From: Oxalobacteraceae bacterium
GTDB taxonomy: Bacteria; Pseudomonadota; Gammaproteobacteria; Burkholderiales; Burkholderiaceae_D
NCBI GenBank assembly: GCA_021768485.1
Contig: JAIZVZ010000027.1
Span: 1 to 48,143, forward strand
Length of the DNA stretch: 48,143 nt
Reading direction: 5' to 3'
Part shown: piece by piece, positions 1-10,499 of the stretch
How positions within the stretch are numbered: position 1 is the stretch's first letter
Layout: each line of letters starts with the position of its first letter
Program-made: the position numbers and the translations under genes
Notes under the pieces: generated by a model
The model's database searches: none
Told to the model about the DNA's origin: nothing
The model's input: the letters and a program-made list of their open reading frames with translations, nothing else

Positions 1-1143
1 CTCAAGAAAGCCAGGATTCCGGTCTCGATCAAGGAATTCCTGGTGCTGCTCGAAGCGCTGCAAAAACAGGTGATCGGGCCTTCGCTCGACGACTTCTATT
101 TCCTGGCGCGGCTGTCGCTGGTCAAGGACGAAGCGTATTTCGATAAATTCGACCGCGCCTTCGGCCAGTATTTCAAGGGCGTGACGACCCTGGACGAACA
201 CGCCGAAGTACCGCTCGACTGGCTGACCGCGCAATTGCTGCGCCAGCTGTCGCCGGAGCAGATCGCCGAACTCGAAAAATTCGGCTACGACAAGCTGCAG
301 GAACGCTTGCGCGATCTGCTCAACGAGCAAAAAGAACGGCACGAAGGCGGCAATAAATGGATAGGCACGGGCGGCACCTCGCCCTTCGGCAACAGCGGCA
401 CCAATCCCGAAGGCATACGCATCGGCGGCCAGAGCACCAATGGCACGGCGGTCAAGATCTGGGAGCAGCGCAGTTACCGCGACTACGATGCCGAGCGCGA
501 ACTGGGCACGCGCAATATCAAGGTCGCGCTGCGGCGCCTGCGCAAATTTGCGCGCCAGGGCCAGGATTGCGAACTGGCGCTCGACGCCACCATCCGCGCC
601 ACCGCCAACAATGCCGGCTACCTCGACATCAAAATGCAGCCCGAGCGCAAGAACCGCATCAAGGTCTTGATGCTGCTCGACGTCGGCGGCAGCATGGACG
701 GCCATATCGCACGCGTCGAACAATTGTTTTCGGCGGCCCGCAGCGAATTCAAGCATCTCGATTTTTATTACTTCCACAACTGCGTCTACGATTTTTTGTG
801 GAAGGAAAATTACCGGCGCGGCGCCGAGCGCTTCGACAGCTGGGACATCTTGCGCACCTATGCGCCCGACACCAAACTGATCTTCGTCGGCGACGCCGCC
901 ATGAGCCCCTATGAAGTGATGCAGGCCGGCGGCTCGATCGAATACAACAATGCGGAAGCCGGCAGCGTCTGGCTGAGCCGCTTCACGCACGCCTTCCCCG
1001 ATTTCGTCTGGCTTAACCCGGAGCCGGAGCAGACCTGGCCACACCGGCAATCGATCTCGCTGATCCGGCAATTGATGGACCAGCGCATGTATCCGCTGAC
1101 CCTTAGCGGACTCGAAGCCGGCATGCGCAGACTGAGCAAGTGA
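1..1143 (+). CDS. VWA-domain (CoxE/YehP-like) protein, 5' end outside window
   Basis: The frame is open from the first base of the window, so the true start lies upstream; the first in-window start (GTG at 43) falls inside conserved sequence. The C-terminal half is a von Willebrand factor A domain: a beta-strand followed by DVGGS, close to the DxSxS metal-site (MIDAS) motif with Gly at the second position, then helix and strand segments. The N-terminal half is helical and charged, and a Gly/Asn-rich linker follows near residues 100-130. Such proteins usually sit beside a MoxR-type AAA+ ATPase and act as its partner in cofactor insertion or complex remodelling. That neighbour would lie to the left, outside the window. 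The family is clear; the client is unknown. Confidence 0.85.
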   Translation, partial: LKKARIPVSIKEFLVLLEALQKQVIGPSLDDFYFLARLSLVKDEAYFDKFDRAFGQYFKGVTTLDEHAEVPLDWLTAQLLRQLSPEQIAELEKFGYDKLQERLRDLLNEQKERHEGGNKWIGTGGTSPFGNSGTNPEGIRIGGQSTNGTAVKIWEQRSYRDYDAERELGTRNIKVALRRLRKFARQGQDCELALDATIRATANNAGYLDIKMQPERKNRIKVLMLLDVGGSMDGHIARVEQLFSAARSEFKHLDFYYFHNCVYDFLWKENYRRGAERFDSWDILRTYAPDTKLIFVGDAAMSPYEVMQAGGSIEYNNAEAGSVWLSRFTHAFPDFVWLNPEPEQTWPHRQSISLIRQLMDQRMYPLTLSGLEAGMRRLSK

Positions 1144-1150
1144 GCGAAGT

Positions 1151-1168
1151 CAGTGAGCAAATTCACTG
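1151..1168. terminator. Short hairpin between convergent genes
   Basis: CAGTGA and TCACTG form a 6-bp stem with a six-base loop, 8 bases past the VWA stop codon and between two convergent genes. There is no T-tract, so intrinsic termination is only a possibility. Confidence 0.25.
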
Positions 1169-1215
1169 CGCGATATCAATAAACGAAAAAGCCGGCGGCA
1201 CCGCACCGCCCGCCG

Positions 1216-2052
1216 CTAGCGGATCGGCATGAATTTGCGCAGCGCGCCGAGCACCTGCGGCGCCGTCAGCGGCTTGTCGAGCAAGCCGTCATAGCCGGCC
1301 TGCCGGGCGCGGGCGCTGTCGTGCGCAAAGCCGGGCCCGTTCAAAAACACGACCGCCGTCTTGGTCGCCGCATTATTATTCTTGATCGCGGTGCACAGCA
1401 GATAGGGATCGAGGCCAGAGACGCTGGTATTGATCAGCACCACCGCCACCGGACTGCGATTGCAGATATTGACGGCCGCATCGGCGCCGCCGGCCCACGC
1501 CACTTCGATCCGCTGACGCGCCAGCAACTGCGCCAGCGTATCGCGAAAAGCGCTGCTGCGGTCGACCACCAGCACGCCGCCGCGGGCCGGCGCCCGCCGC
1601 ATCTGCAGATAATCGGCCGGATCGCTGAGGTCGATATCGACGCGCTCGCGCCGGCGCCGTTCCGGCACCGCCACCCGCTCATGCGCCGCCAGCCTGGCCA
1701 GCGCATCGGCGCGGCGCGCAATCAGCAGCTTGAGGGCCGCAAACAGGGCTGCGCGCTGCAGCGGACGCGCCACGGCAGGATAAGGCAGGGCCAGCTCCAA
1801 ATTGCCAATAAGCAATACCGGCCTGGCATCGCCGACATGCAGATCGGCCAGCACGGCCAGCGCCTTGGCCTGCTCGGCATTGACCAGATAGAAGTCCGGA
1901 TCTTGCAGGCTATCAACTGCCAGCGACTGCAAGGTAAAGCCATCGGCGGCCTGCTCGGCGGCAGAAAAATGGCTGTTCAAAAGCGCGGCCTCGTCGGACT
2001 CGAAACCGATCAGCCGAATTGCAAAGGGGAAAGTGGCCGCAGTCATAGGCAT
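1216..2052 (-). CDS. Tandem degenerate receiver-domain protein
   Basis: A 278-residue protein with no output domain. Residues about 158-275 have the pattern of a response-regulator receiver (VLVVD at 160-164, LDKPL with Lys260). The phosphoacceptor Asp, expected after the third strand, is replaced by Asn208 in the stretch LINTSVSGLD, and the usual Thr/Ser is also missing. The first 110 residues may be a second, more decayed receiver, since they end in RPLQRAALFAAL, which resembles the last receiver helix. I infer a phosphorylation-independent protein-interaction module. ATG codons at 2052 and 2046 are both possible starts. Neither has a clear Shine-Dalgarno sequence, and both lie inside a 14-bp tandem repeat. 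Confidence 0.7.
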   Translation of the reverse strand: MPMTAATFPFAIRLIGFESDEAALLNSHFSAAEQAADGFTLQSLAVDSLQDPDFYLVNAEQAKALAVLADLHVGDARPVLLIGNLELALPYPAVARPLQRAALFAALKLLIARRADALARLAAHERVAVPERRRRERVDIDLSDPADYLQMRRAPARGGVLVVDRSSAFRDTLAQLLARQRIEVAWAGGADAAVNICNRSPVAVVLINTSVSGLDPYLLCTAIKNNNAATKTAVVFLNGPGFAHDSARARQAGYDGLLDKPLTAPQVLGALRKFMPIR

Positions 2053-2110
2053 ACATTCATGGGCATACAGTCATGGGCATACAGTCATGGGCGTATAGTT
2101 ATGGGCTTAC
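2041..2110. repeat. 14-bp tandem repeat, five units, over a start codon
   Basis: Five consecutive 14-bp units, best matching agtcatgggcatac, run from 2041 to 2110; the outer ones are degenerate. Read on the minus strand, each of the better-preserved units contains one or two ATG triplets. The innermost unit holds both candidate start codons of the degenerate-receiver gene. Because 14 is not a multiple of three, each added unit changes the frame of the upstream ATGs relative to the gene. Confidence 0.85.
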
Positions 2111-2319
2111 AGTACAAGTGTCGATACAGATCTCAAGCCGCTGCGCGCCATTTTGACAGCTTATCGCTGGCCGTGGCAGATATCGGCGGGACAAATCGAT
2201 TTAAGTGAAATAATTATCAAAAAATCAAGCAAGCGCCAAAATCCGGTACAAGCGCGCGAATTTCATTAGAATGCTAACTCTTTAATGAAATGCAAGCTCG
2301 ATCAGGCACTCTCAACTTC

Positions 2320-4317
<1,998 letters not shown>

Positions 4318-4393
4318 GGCAGCGTGCGCAGGCAGGAAAAAACGGCGCATTCAGGCCAGTTGAATCATTTTTTAGAATCGAAACCAGAAAACC

Positions 4394-6718
4394 ATGTCCG
4401 ATCAAGCCAGTCTTTTTGAAGCCGAGCCGGCCGAGCCAGGCGATACCGAAACCCTGACCTTATCCACTTTTGCCGAACGCGCCTATCTCGAATACGCGAT
4501 CTCGGTGGTCAAGGGCCGCGCCCTGCCCGACGTCTGCGACGGCCAGAAGCCGGTCCAGCGCCGCATTCTGTATGCGATGAGCGAACTCGGGCTCGAATCG
4601 GGCGCCAAGCCGCGCAAATCGGCGGCGGTGGTCGGCGACGTGCTCGGCAAACTGCACCCGCACGGCGACCAGTCGGTCTACGATGCGCTGGTGCGCATGG
4701 CGCAGGATTTCTCGCTGCGCTATCCGCTGATCGACGGCCAGGGCAATTTCGGCTCGCGCGACGGCGACGGCGCCGCCGCCATGCGCTATACCGAAGCGCG
4801 CCTGACGCCGATCGCGCGCCTGCTGCTCGACGAAATCAGGCAGGGCACGGTCGACTTCCAGCCCAATTACGATGGTTCGACCACCGAGCCGAAGCTGTTG
4901 CCGGCGCGCCTGCCGATGCTGCTGCTGAACGGCGCCTCCGGCATTGCGGTCGGTCTGGCCACCGAAATCCCCTCGCATAATCTGCGCGAAGTGGCGCAGG
5001 CGGCGGTCGCCCTGATCAAGAATCCGGCCCTTTCGCACCAGGCCTTGATGGCGCTGGTTCCCGGTCCCGATTTCCCCGGCGGCGGCCAGATCATCACCCC
5101 GGCGCAAGCGATCGCCGACATGTACGAACACGGCCGCGGCAGCATGAAGGTGCGCGCCCGCTGGAAAATCGAAGAGCTGGCGCGCGGCCAGTGGCAGGCG
5201 GTGGTCACCGAACTGCCGCCGGGCACCTCGTCGCAAAAAGTGCTCGAGGAAATCGAAGAACTGACGAATCCGAAAATCCGGCTCGGCAAAAAAGCGCTGT
5301 CGTCGGACCAGTTGACCAATAAACAAACCATTCTGGCCTCGCTCGACACCATCCGCGACGAATCGGGACGCGACGCGCCTGTGCGCCTGGTGTTCGAGCC
5401 GAAATCGAAAAACGTCGACCAGACCGAATTCATGCACATGCTGCTCGCGCATACCTCGCTCGAGTCGAGTGTGTCGATCAATCTGGTGATGATAGGCGGC
5501 GATGGCCGGCCGCGGCAAAAAGGCTTGCTGACGATTTTGCAGGAGTGGATCGACTTCCGCTTCACGACCGTCACCCGGCGCACCCAGTTCAAGCTCGGCA
5601 AGGTCGACGACCGCATCCACATCCTCGAAGGACGCGAGGCGATTCTGCTCAATATCGACAAGGTGATCCGCATCATCCGCGAATCGGACGAGCCGAAGCC
5701 GGCTTTGATGGGCGCCTTCAAGCTGTCCGAACGGCAGGCCGACGACATCCTCGAAATCCGCCTGCGCCAGCTGGCGCGGCTGGAAACCATCAAGATCCAG
5801 CAAGAGCTGGCCGAGCTGCGCAAGGAAAAAACGCTGTTGCACGACCTGCTCGACAATCCGGCCTCGATGAAGCGCGCCATCATCCGCGAAATCGAAGCCG
5901 ACCAGAAGACCTTCGGCGCCAGCGACGAACGCCGCACCCTGATCGAAGAAGCGCAGCGCGCCACGCTCGAGCAGAAAGTGATCGACGAACCGGTCACGGT
6001 CGTCATTTCCGAAAAAGGCTGGGTCCGCGCCCGCACCGGCATCGGCCACGACATCGGCCAGTTCAGCTTCAAGGCCGGCGATACGCTGTACGGCGCCTTC
6101 GAATGCCGCACGGTCGACCATTTGCTGGTATTCGGCTCGAACGGCAAGATCTATTCGGTGCCGGTATCGGCGCTGCCGGGCGCGCGCGGCGATGGCGTGC
6201 CGATCACGACCCTGATCGAACTGAGCAGCGGCACCCAGATCCTGCATTATTTCGCCGGCGATCCGGAGACCACGCTATTGCTGTCGTCCTCGGCCGGCTA
6301 CGGCTTTTGCGCCAGGGCGGCCGACATGCTCAGCCGCATCAAGGGCGGCAAGGCCTTCATGACGCTCGACGACTGCGACTTGCCGCTGGCGCCGAAGGTG
6401 GTGGCGGCCAATGCCAGCGCCATCGCCTGCCTGTCGGCCAAGGGCCGCTTGCTGGTATTCGGTCTCGACGAAATCAAGACCCTGTCCAGCGGCGGGCGCG
6501 GCGTGATTCTGATGGATCTGGAAGACAAGGAATGCCTGCTGGCCGCGCAACCGGTCAGCCAGAAAGGGGTGCAGGTCGCCGGTCTCGGACGCGGCGGCAA
6601 ACCGCAGCAACTCCACCTCTCGGCCAGCGGCCTGGCGCCACATATCGGCAAGCGGGCGCGCAAGGGCAAGGCGCTCGAATCGCGCATCAAGGCCGATAGC
6701 CTGACGGCATTAGGTTGA
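4394..6718 (+). CDS. parC: DNA topoisomerase IV subunit A (ParC)
   Basis: Breakage-reunion subunit of topoisomerase IV, 774 residues. The catalytic tyrosine is Tyr132 in [10 protein letters not shown]. The winged-helix region carries [14 protein letters not shown] and the quinolone-resistance-determining stretch [13 protein letters not shown]. Here the position equal to E. coli ParC Ser80 is Gln93 and that equal to Glu84 is Asp97. The C-terminal beta-pinwheel covers roughly residues 500-770 and ends in a basic tail. Transcription is probably from the parE side, since the 76-bp gap shows no strong promoter. Confidence 0.97.
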   Translation: MSDQASLFEAEPAEPGDTETLTLSTFAERAYLEYAISVVKGRALPDVCDGQKPVQRRILYAMSELGLESGAKPRKSAAVVGDVLGKLHPHGDQSVYDALVRMAQDFSLRYPLIDGQGNFGSRDGDGAAAMRYTEARLTPIARLLLDEIRQGTVDFQPNYDGSTTEPKLLPARLPMLLLNGASGIAVGLATEIPSHNLREVAQAAVALIKNPALSHQALMALVPGPDFPGGGQIITPAQAIADMYEHGRGSMKVRARWKIEELARGQWQAVVTELPPGTSSQKVLEEIEELTNPKIRLGKKALSSDQLTNKQTILASLDTIRDESGRDAPVRLVFEPKSKNVDQTEFMHMLLAHTSLESSVSINLVMIGGDGRPRQKGLLTILQEWIDFRFTTVTRRTQFKLGKVDDRIHILEGREAILLNIDKVIRIIRESDEPKPALMGAFKLSERQADDILEIRLRQLARLETIKIQQELAELRKEKTLLHDLLDNPASMKRAIIREIEADQKTFGASDERRTLIEEAQRATLEQKVIDEPVTVVISEKGWVRARTGIGHDIGQFSFKAGDTLYGAFECRTVDHLLVFGSNGKIYSVPVSALPGARGDGVPITTLIELSSGTQILHYFAGDPETTLLLSSSAGYGFCARAADMLSRIKGGKAFMTLDDCDLPLAPKVVAANASAIACLSAKGRLLVFGLDEIKTLSSGGRGVILMDLEDKECLLAAQPVSQKGVQVAGLGRGGKPQQLHLSASGLAPHIGKRARKGKALESRIKADSLTALG

Positions 6719-6732
6719 CGTCGAATCGAGGA

Positions 6733-6756
6733 GGGCCGGCCGCATCGGTCCGGCCC
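6733..6756. terminator. GC-rich hairpin after parC
   Basis: GGGCCGG pairs with CCGGCCC, and CCG with CGG inside, giving a ten-pair stem with one bulged T. It starts 15 bases after the parC stop codon and lies before a convergent gene. There is no T-tract; it may act as a weak bidirectional terminator or block 3' decay. Confidence 0.4.
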
Positions 6757-6770
6757 GACAAGCGGCCAAA

Positions 6771-6822
6771 GCCGGCTATTCAAGGTCGGCTATTCAAGGT
6801 CGGCTATTCAAGGCCGGCTATT
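6771..6822. repeat. 14-bp tandem repeat reaching a stop codon
   Basis: Three full units and one 10-base partial unit of gtcggctattcaag (first and last begin gcc) occupy 6771-6822. The last unit contains the TAG stop (6818-6820) of the leftward small membrane protein, so the array grew, or was copied, from the end of that gene outward. Confidence 0.9.
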
Positions 6823-7189
6823 GCCCGATGATGACTTTATCGACGAAGTAGTCGGTGTCGCCGAAACACGAGCCCGGCAAACCCTTGTGCTGGGCATACG
6901 AGAGGATCACGCGCTTGCCGGGATAGAGCCGCAGCTGCTGGGCCACGGCTTCGTCGCGCACCGTGAATTCGAATTTTTCGGGCACCACGCCGGGCAGCGT
7001 AGTCAATAACAGCTCACCTTCCCAGGTCTTGCACAGCCAGCCCTTCTTGGAAAACTTCTGGATATAGCCGGCCCGTTCGCCGTCCGAATACGACCAGTGC
7101 AGGGCAATCCAGACATAGGCGGCAAACAGCGCCAAAGCGAGCGCCAGCACGGCGACCAGCGTCAGTTTGATACGCCCCGATACCCTCAT
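6818..7189 (-). CDS. Small single-pass membrane protein, unknown function
   Basis: A 123-residue protein starting at ATG 7189, whose first bases overlap the stop of the upstream DUF475 gene (ATGA, 7186-7189). A longer open frame to 7285 exists but would lie inside the upstream gene. There is one hydrophobic segment near residues 7-28, then an extracytoplasmic-looking domain with two Cys (WLCKTW and GSCFGD) that could pair. The last residues are DKVIIGQ. I do not recognise a named family. Its coupling to the DUF475 protein suggests a shared envelope function. Confidence 0.75.
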   Translation of the reverse strand: MRVSGRIKLTLVAVLALALALFAAYVWIALHWSYSDGERAGYIQKFSKKGWLCKTWEGELLLTTLPGVVPEKFEFTVRDEAVAQQLRLYPGKRVILSYAQHKGLPGSCFGDTDYFVDKVIIGQ

Positions 7190-8229
7190 GCCCGATACCT
7201 CTCCATGAATTTGCGCCGCCGATAACGAATCGACGAAAATAACGATAATACAATGAATGCGACGCCAGACAGGCCGGTAATCCATTCTGGGATGGAATAT
7301 TTCACGCCTGCCAGCATGATCAGGGCCAGGATGCCGATCGCATAATGGGCGCCATGCTCCAGATAGACGTAGTGCTCGAGCGTCCCCTTTTCGACCAGAT
7401 AGACAGTCATCGAACGCACATACATGGCGCCGATGCCCAGCCCCAGCATGATGATGACGACATCGCTGGTGATGGCGAAAGCGCCGATCACGCCGTCGAA
7501 ACTGAAGGATGCGTCGAGTATTTCCAGATACAAGAAGCCACCCAGACTGCCGCGCTGGATGGCCTTGCCGAATTGCGGATCGATTTCCTTGTCTTCGAGC
7601 AGGCTATTGATGAAACCGACCCCGACATAGACCACCACGCCGAGCACGCCGGCCATCAGCACCGCCAGCTTGCTGGCGTCGGGCGCCATGCCGACGCAGG
7701 CGAACGCGGCCAGCAGCGTCACGAAGATCGCCAGGCCGTCGGTACCGTAGTCGCCGAGCTTTTTTTCGATCGCGCCGAGCCAGTGCAATTCTCTTTTGTC
7801 GTTAAACAGAAAATGTAAAAACACGAGCAGCAGAAACGTGCCGCCGAACGCGGCCACTTCGGCGTGATGCGCGTTGAGGCGGCGCGAATATTCGAGCGGG
7901 GTGTCGATCGCCAGATGCCAGACGTCGAACAAGCCCATGCCGGTGGCGACCGCCACGATCAGCAAGGGAAACAGCAGGCGCATCGCAAATACGGCAACCA
8001 GAATGCCGACCGTCAAAAACAGATTTTTCCAGAAATCGCTCCAGTTGCGCAACATGGCCGCGTTGACCACCGCATTATCGAACGACAGCGACACTTCCAT
8101 GATGCCCAGCACGACCGCAATAAACATCGACTGCAAGGCGCCCTGCAAGCCGGCGAGCGTGTAGCCCCACCAGGCCGCCACGGCCATCAGGATGGCGGTA
8201 ACGAGAAACGAAACTCTGAAGTGTTGCAT
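7186..8229 (-). CDS. DUF475 / TerC-like integral membrane protein
   Basis: A 347-residue polytopic membrane protein with about nine hydrophobic segments. It carries the TerC-superfamily acidic signature in a membrane helix, EVSLSFDNAVVNA (about residues 45-57), and a second copy, DASFSFDGVIGAFA. TerC-like proteins are tied to tellurite resistance and to manganese or other metal export; the specific role of DUF475 members is unsettled. The start is supported by a GGAGG Shine-Dalgarno sequence just upstream. It is first in a two-gene leftward unit with the small membrane protein, and is divergent from the cytochrome genes. Confidence 0.9.
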   Translation of the reverse strand: MQHFRVSFLVTAILMAVAAWWGYTLAGLQGALQSMFIAVVLGIMEVSLSFDNAVVNAAMLRNWSDFWKNLFLTVGILVAVFAMRLLFPLLIVAVATGMGLFDVWHLAIDTPLEYSRRLNAHHAEVAAFGGTFLLLVFLHFLFNDKRELHWLGAIEKKLGDYGTDGLAIFVTLLAAFACVGMAPDASKLAVLMAGVLGVVVYVGVGFINSLLEDKEIDPQFGKAIQRGSLGGFLYLEILDASFSFDGVIGAFAITSDVVIIMLGLGIGAMYVRSMTVYLVEKGTLEHYVYLEHGAHYAIGILALIMLAGVKYSIPEWITGLSGVAFIVLSLFSSIRYRRRKFMERYRA

Positions 8230-8384
8230 GGGCCTCCGGCTGAATGTCTTGCACTGACTGTATATGCTATTTTAAGTGTTTTGCCGCGGCACCGCGACCG
8301 AAACATGGCCGCAGCGTCGGCTAAAAGTGGCGCTTTTTACCGACAGCCGCCGCTCGCGGTACAATCGGGGCTGCCGTCCCCCGA

Positions 8385-9128
8385 ATGGATTCGACCATGC
8401 TGCCAGTTCGCCGCGCGGCGCCAATGCTGCGCTATTCGCTTTATTGCTTGCTATGCGCTCTGGGCGGGCTGCTGACGCCCATTGCCCAGGCTGCCGACAG
8501 CCTGCCTTTCGATTCGACCGCCCAGCGCCTGCTGGCCTGCACCGCTTGCCACGGGCCTCAGGGCCGGGCCGGACGCGACGCCTATTACCCGCGCATCGGC
8601 GGCAAGCCGGAAGGCTATCTGTATAACCAGCTGCGCAATTTCCGCGACGGCCGCCGCCAATATCCGCAAATGACGTATTTGCTGGACCAGCTGTCCGACG
8701 CTTATCTGCACGAGATTGCGCATTATTTTGCCAGTCAACATCCGCCCTATCCGCCGCCACCCGCGGTCGAGGCGACGCCGGCCGAACTTGAACTCGGCCG
8801 CCAGCTGGCAACGCGCGGCGCGGCCGGAAAAAATATTCCGGCCTGCACGGCCTGCCATGGCGCGCGCCTGACCGGCGTCGCGCCGGCCATTCCGGGTCTG
8901 CTCGGTTTGCCGCGCGACTATATCAATGCCCAATTCGGCGCCTGGCGAAACAATACCCGCCGCGCCGCCAGCCCCGATTGCATGGCACAGATCGCCAACC
9001 GGCTGTCGCTGGCCGAGATCAACGCCGCCTCGGCCTGGCTGTCGAGCCAGGCGCTGCCGGCGGACCCGACGCCGGCGCCGCGCGCGAGCGCCAAATTGCC
9101 GCTGGCCTGCGGCAGTGTGACGCCATGA
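8385..9128 (+). CDS. Di-haem cytochrome c (c4-like)
   Basis: A secreted 247-residue protein with two CTACH haem-binding motifs in two similar domains, as in cytochrome c4. An N-terminal signal peptide ends at AQA-A near residue 37. Starts at 8385, 8397 and 8424 are all possible; the last gives the most typical signal-peptide length. No clear ribosome site decides between them. Met residues suited to axial ligation are present in the first domain (YPQMTYL) and the second (SPDCMAQ). It ends in an ATGA overlap with the tri-haem cytochrome, so the two are made together and probably pass electrons to a terminal oxidase. No dehydrogenase lies next to them. Confidence 0.92.
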   Translation: MDSTMLPVRRAAPMLRYSLYCLLCALGGLLTPIAQAADSLPFDSTAQRLLACTACHGPQGRAGRDAYYPRIGGKPEGYLYNQLRNFRDGRRQYPQMTYLLDQLSDAYLHEIAHYFASQHPPYPPPPAVEATPAELELGRQLATRGAAGKNIPACTACHGARLTGVAPAIPGLLGLPRDYINAQFGAWRNNTRRAASPDCMAQIANRLSLAEINAASAWLSSQALPADPTPAPRASAKLPLACGSVTP

Positions 9129-10468
9129 AGCGGCGGCCGCTGATTGCCGCCGGGCTGCTGGTGCTGCTGGTGCTGAGCCTCGCCTTGCTGTCCATGCCGA
9201 TGACCGGCGCTGATGGCTGGCCGCAAATCCCCGGTTTCGCCGCGCGCGACACGGCACCGCCGGCCGCTGCCGATGCCCGCGCCGACGCCGCCGCGCAAGT
9301 GGCGCGCGGCGCGTATCTGGCGCGCGCCGGCGATTGCATGGCTTGCCACACCGCACGCGGCGGTGCCGCCTATGCCGGCGGACGGGCGATCGCCACCCCG
9401 TTCGGTGAAATCGTCTCGCCCAATATCACGTCCGACCGCCAGACCGGCATCGGCAACTGGAGCAAGGATGATTTCTGGAATGCCCTGCATCACGGCCGCT
9501 CGAAAGACGGCCGTTTGCTGTATCCGGCTTTTCCCTACACGAATTACACGAAGATCACGCGCGCCGATGCCGATGCCTTGCACGCCTATCTGGCCGGTGT
9601 CGCACCGGTCTCGCAGCCGTCGCAGCCGCACCGCCTGCGTTTTCCCTACGACAGCCAGATCGCGCTGGCGGCCTGGCGCGCCCTGTATTTCAGGCCCGGC
9701 CAGTTCATCAGCGACCGCACGCAAAGCGCCGCATGGAACCGCGGCGCTTATCTGGTCGAAGGCCTCGGTCACTGCAGCGCCTGCCACAGCAGCCGCAACG
9801 CGCTCGGCGCCACCGACGACGACGGCAAGCTGAGCGGCGGCCTGATCCCGGTCGCCAACTGGTACGCGCCCTCGCTCAATTCGAGCCGCGAAGCCGGCCT
9901 TGGCAATTGGACGCAGGCGCAAATCGTCGCCCTGCTACGCGACGGCATCAGCGAACGCGGCGCAATTTTCGGTCCGATGGCGGAAGTGGTGCGCGAAAGC
10001 CTGCAATACCTGTCGGCCGACGACATGGCGGCCATGGCCGTCTACCTGAAGGCCATTCCCGACAGCGCCGCCGCCGTGCAGGAGCGGCCGCTGGTGGCCA
10101 GGCACGAGACGCAGCAAGTTCTGATGCGCGGCGCCCGCCTGTACCGCACGCAATGCGCCGAGTGCCATGGCGCCGATGGCCGCGGCAAGCCGCCGGCCTA
10201 TCCGGCGCTGGCCGGCAACCGCGCCATCATCATGCACGCCGCCATCAATCCGATCCGCATGGTCATCAACGGCGGCTTCCCGCCCGGCACAAAAGGCAAT
10301 CCGCGTCCGTACGGCATGCCGCCGTTCGGCGCCGTGCTCGACGATGGCGAGGTGGCGGCCGTGGTCTCGTATATCCGCAGCGAATGGGGCAACGACCGCC
10401 AGAGCGGCCAGGCGGCGCTGGTGACGGCGGCCGAAGTCAACCGCTACCGCAGCGTGCCGCTCGACTGA
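9125..10468 (+). CDS. Tri-haem cytochrome c (alcohol/gluconate dehydrogenase cytochrome-subunit type)
   Basis: A 447-residue periplasmic protein with a signal anchor in the first 25 residues and three haem motifs: CMACH, CSACH and CAECH. Three cytochrome c domains in series, with SPNITSDRQTGIGNW after the first, are typical of the membrane-bound cytochrome subunit of periplasmic alcohol, aldehyde, gluconate or sorbitol dehydrogenases. The start at 9125 overlaps the stop of the di-haem gene (ATGA). An upstream frame extending to 8978 lies inside that gene and was not used. No molybdenum, PQQ or FAD dehydrogenase subunit is adjacent, so the electron donor is unknown. Confidence 0.94.
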   Translation: MKRRPLIAAGLLVLLVLSLALLSMPMTGADGWPQIPGFAARDTAPPAAADARADAAAQVARGAYLARAGDCMACHTARGGAAYAGGRAIATPFGEIVSPNITSDRQTGIGNWSKDDFWNALHHGRSKDGRLLYPAFPYTNYTKITRADADALHAYLAGVAPVSQPSQPHRLRFPYDSQIALAAWRALYFRPGQFISDRTQSAAWNRGAYLVEGLGHCSACHSSRNALGATDDDGKLSGGLIPVANWYAPSLNSSREAGLGNWTQAQIVALLRDGISERGAIFGPMAEVVRESLQYLSADDMAAMAVYLKAIPDSAAAVQERPLVARHETQQVLMRGARLYRTQCAECHGADGRGKPPAYPALAGNRAIIMHAAINPIRMVINGGFPPGTKGNPRPYGMPPFGAVLDDGEVAAVVSYIRSEWGNDRQSGQAALVTAAEVNRYRSVPLD

Positions 10469-10470
10469 GC

Positions 10471-10491
10471 CGCCTGGCCAGCAGCCAGGCG
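10471..10491. terminator. Hairpin between convergent genes
   Basis: CGCCTGGC and GCCAGGCG form a perfect 8-bp stem with a five-base loop. It lies between the cytochrome stop codon and the end of the leftward response-regulator gene. There is no T-tract on either strand. Confidence 0.5.
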
Positions 10492-10499
10492 CCGCAAGC

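Noticed and set aside
4460-6247. A 595-codon open frame antisense to parC
   Set aside because: Low-complexity, Arg/Gln/Asp/Ala-rich translation typical of the reverse frame of a GC-rich gene; parC is certain on the other strand.
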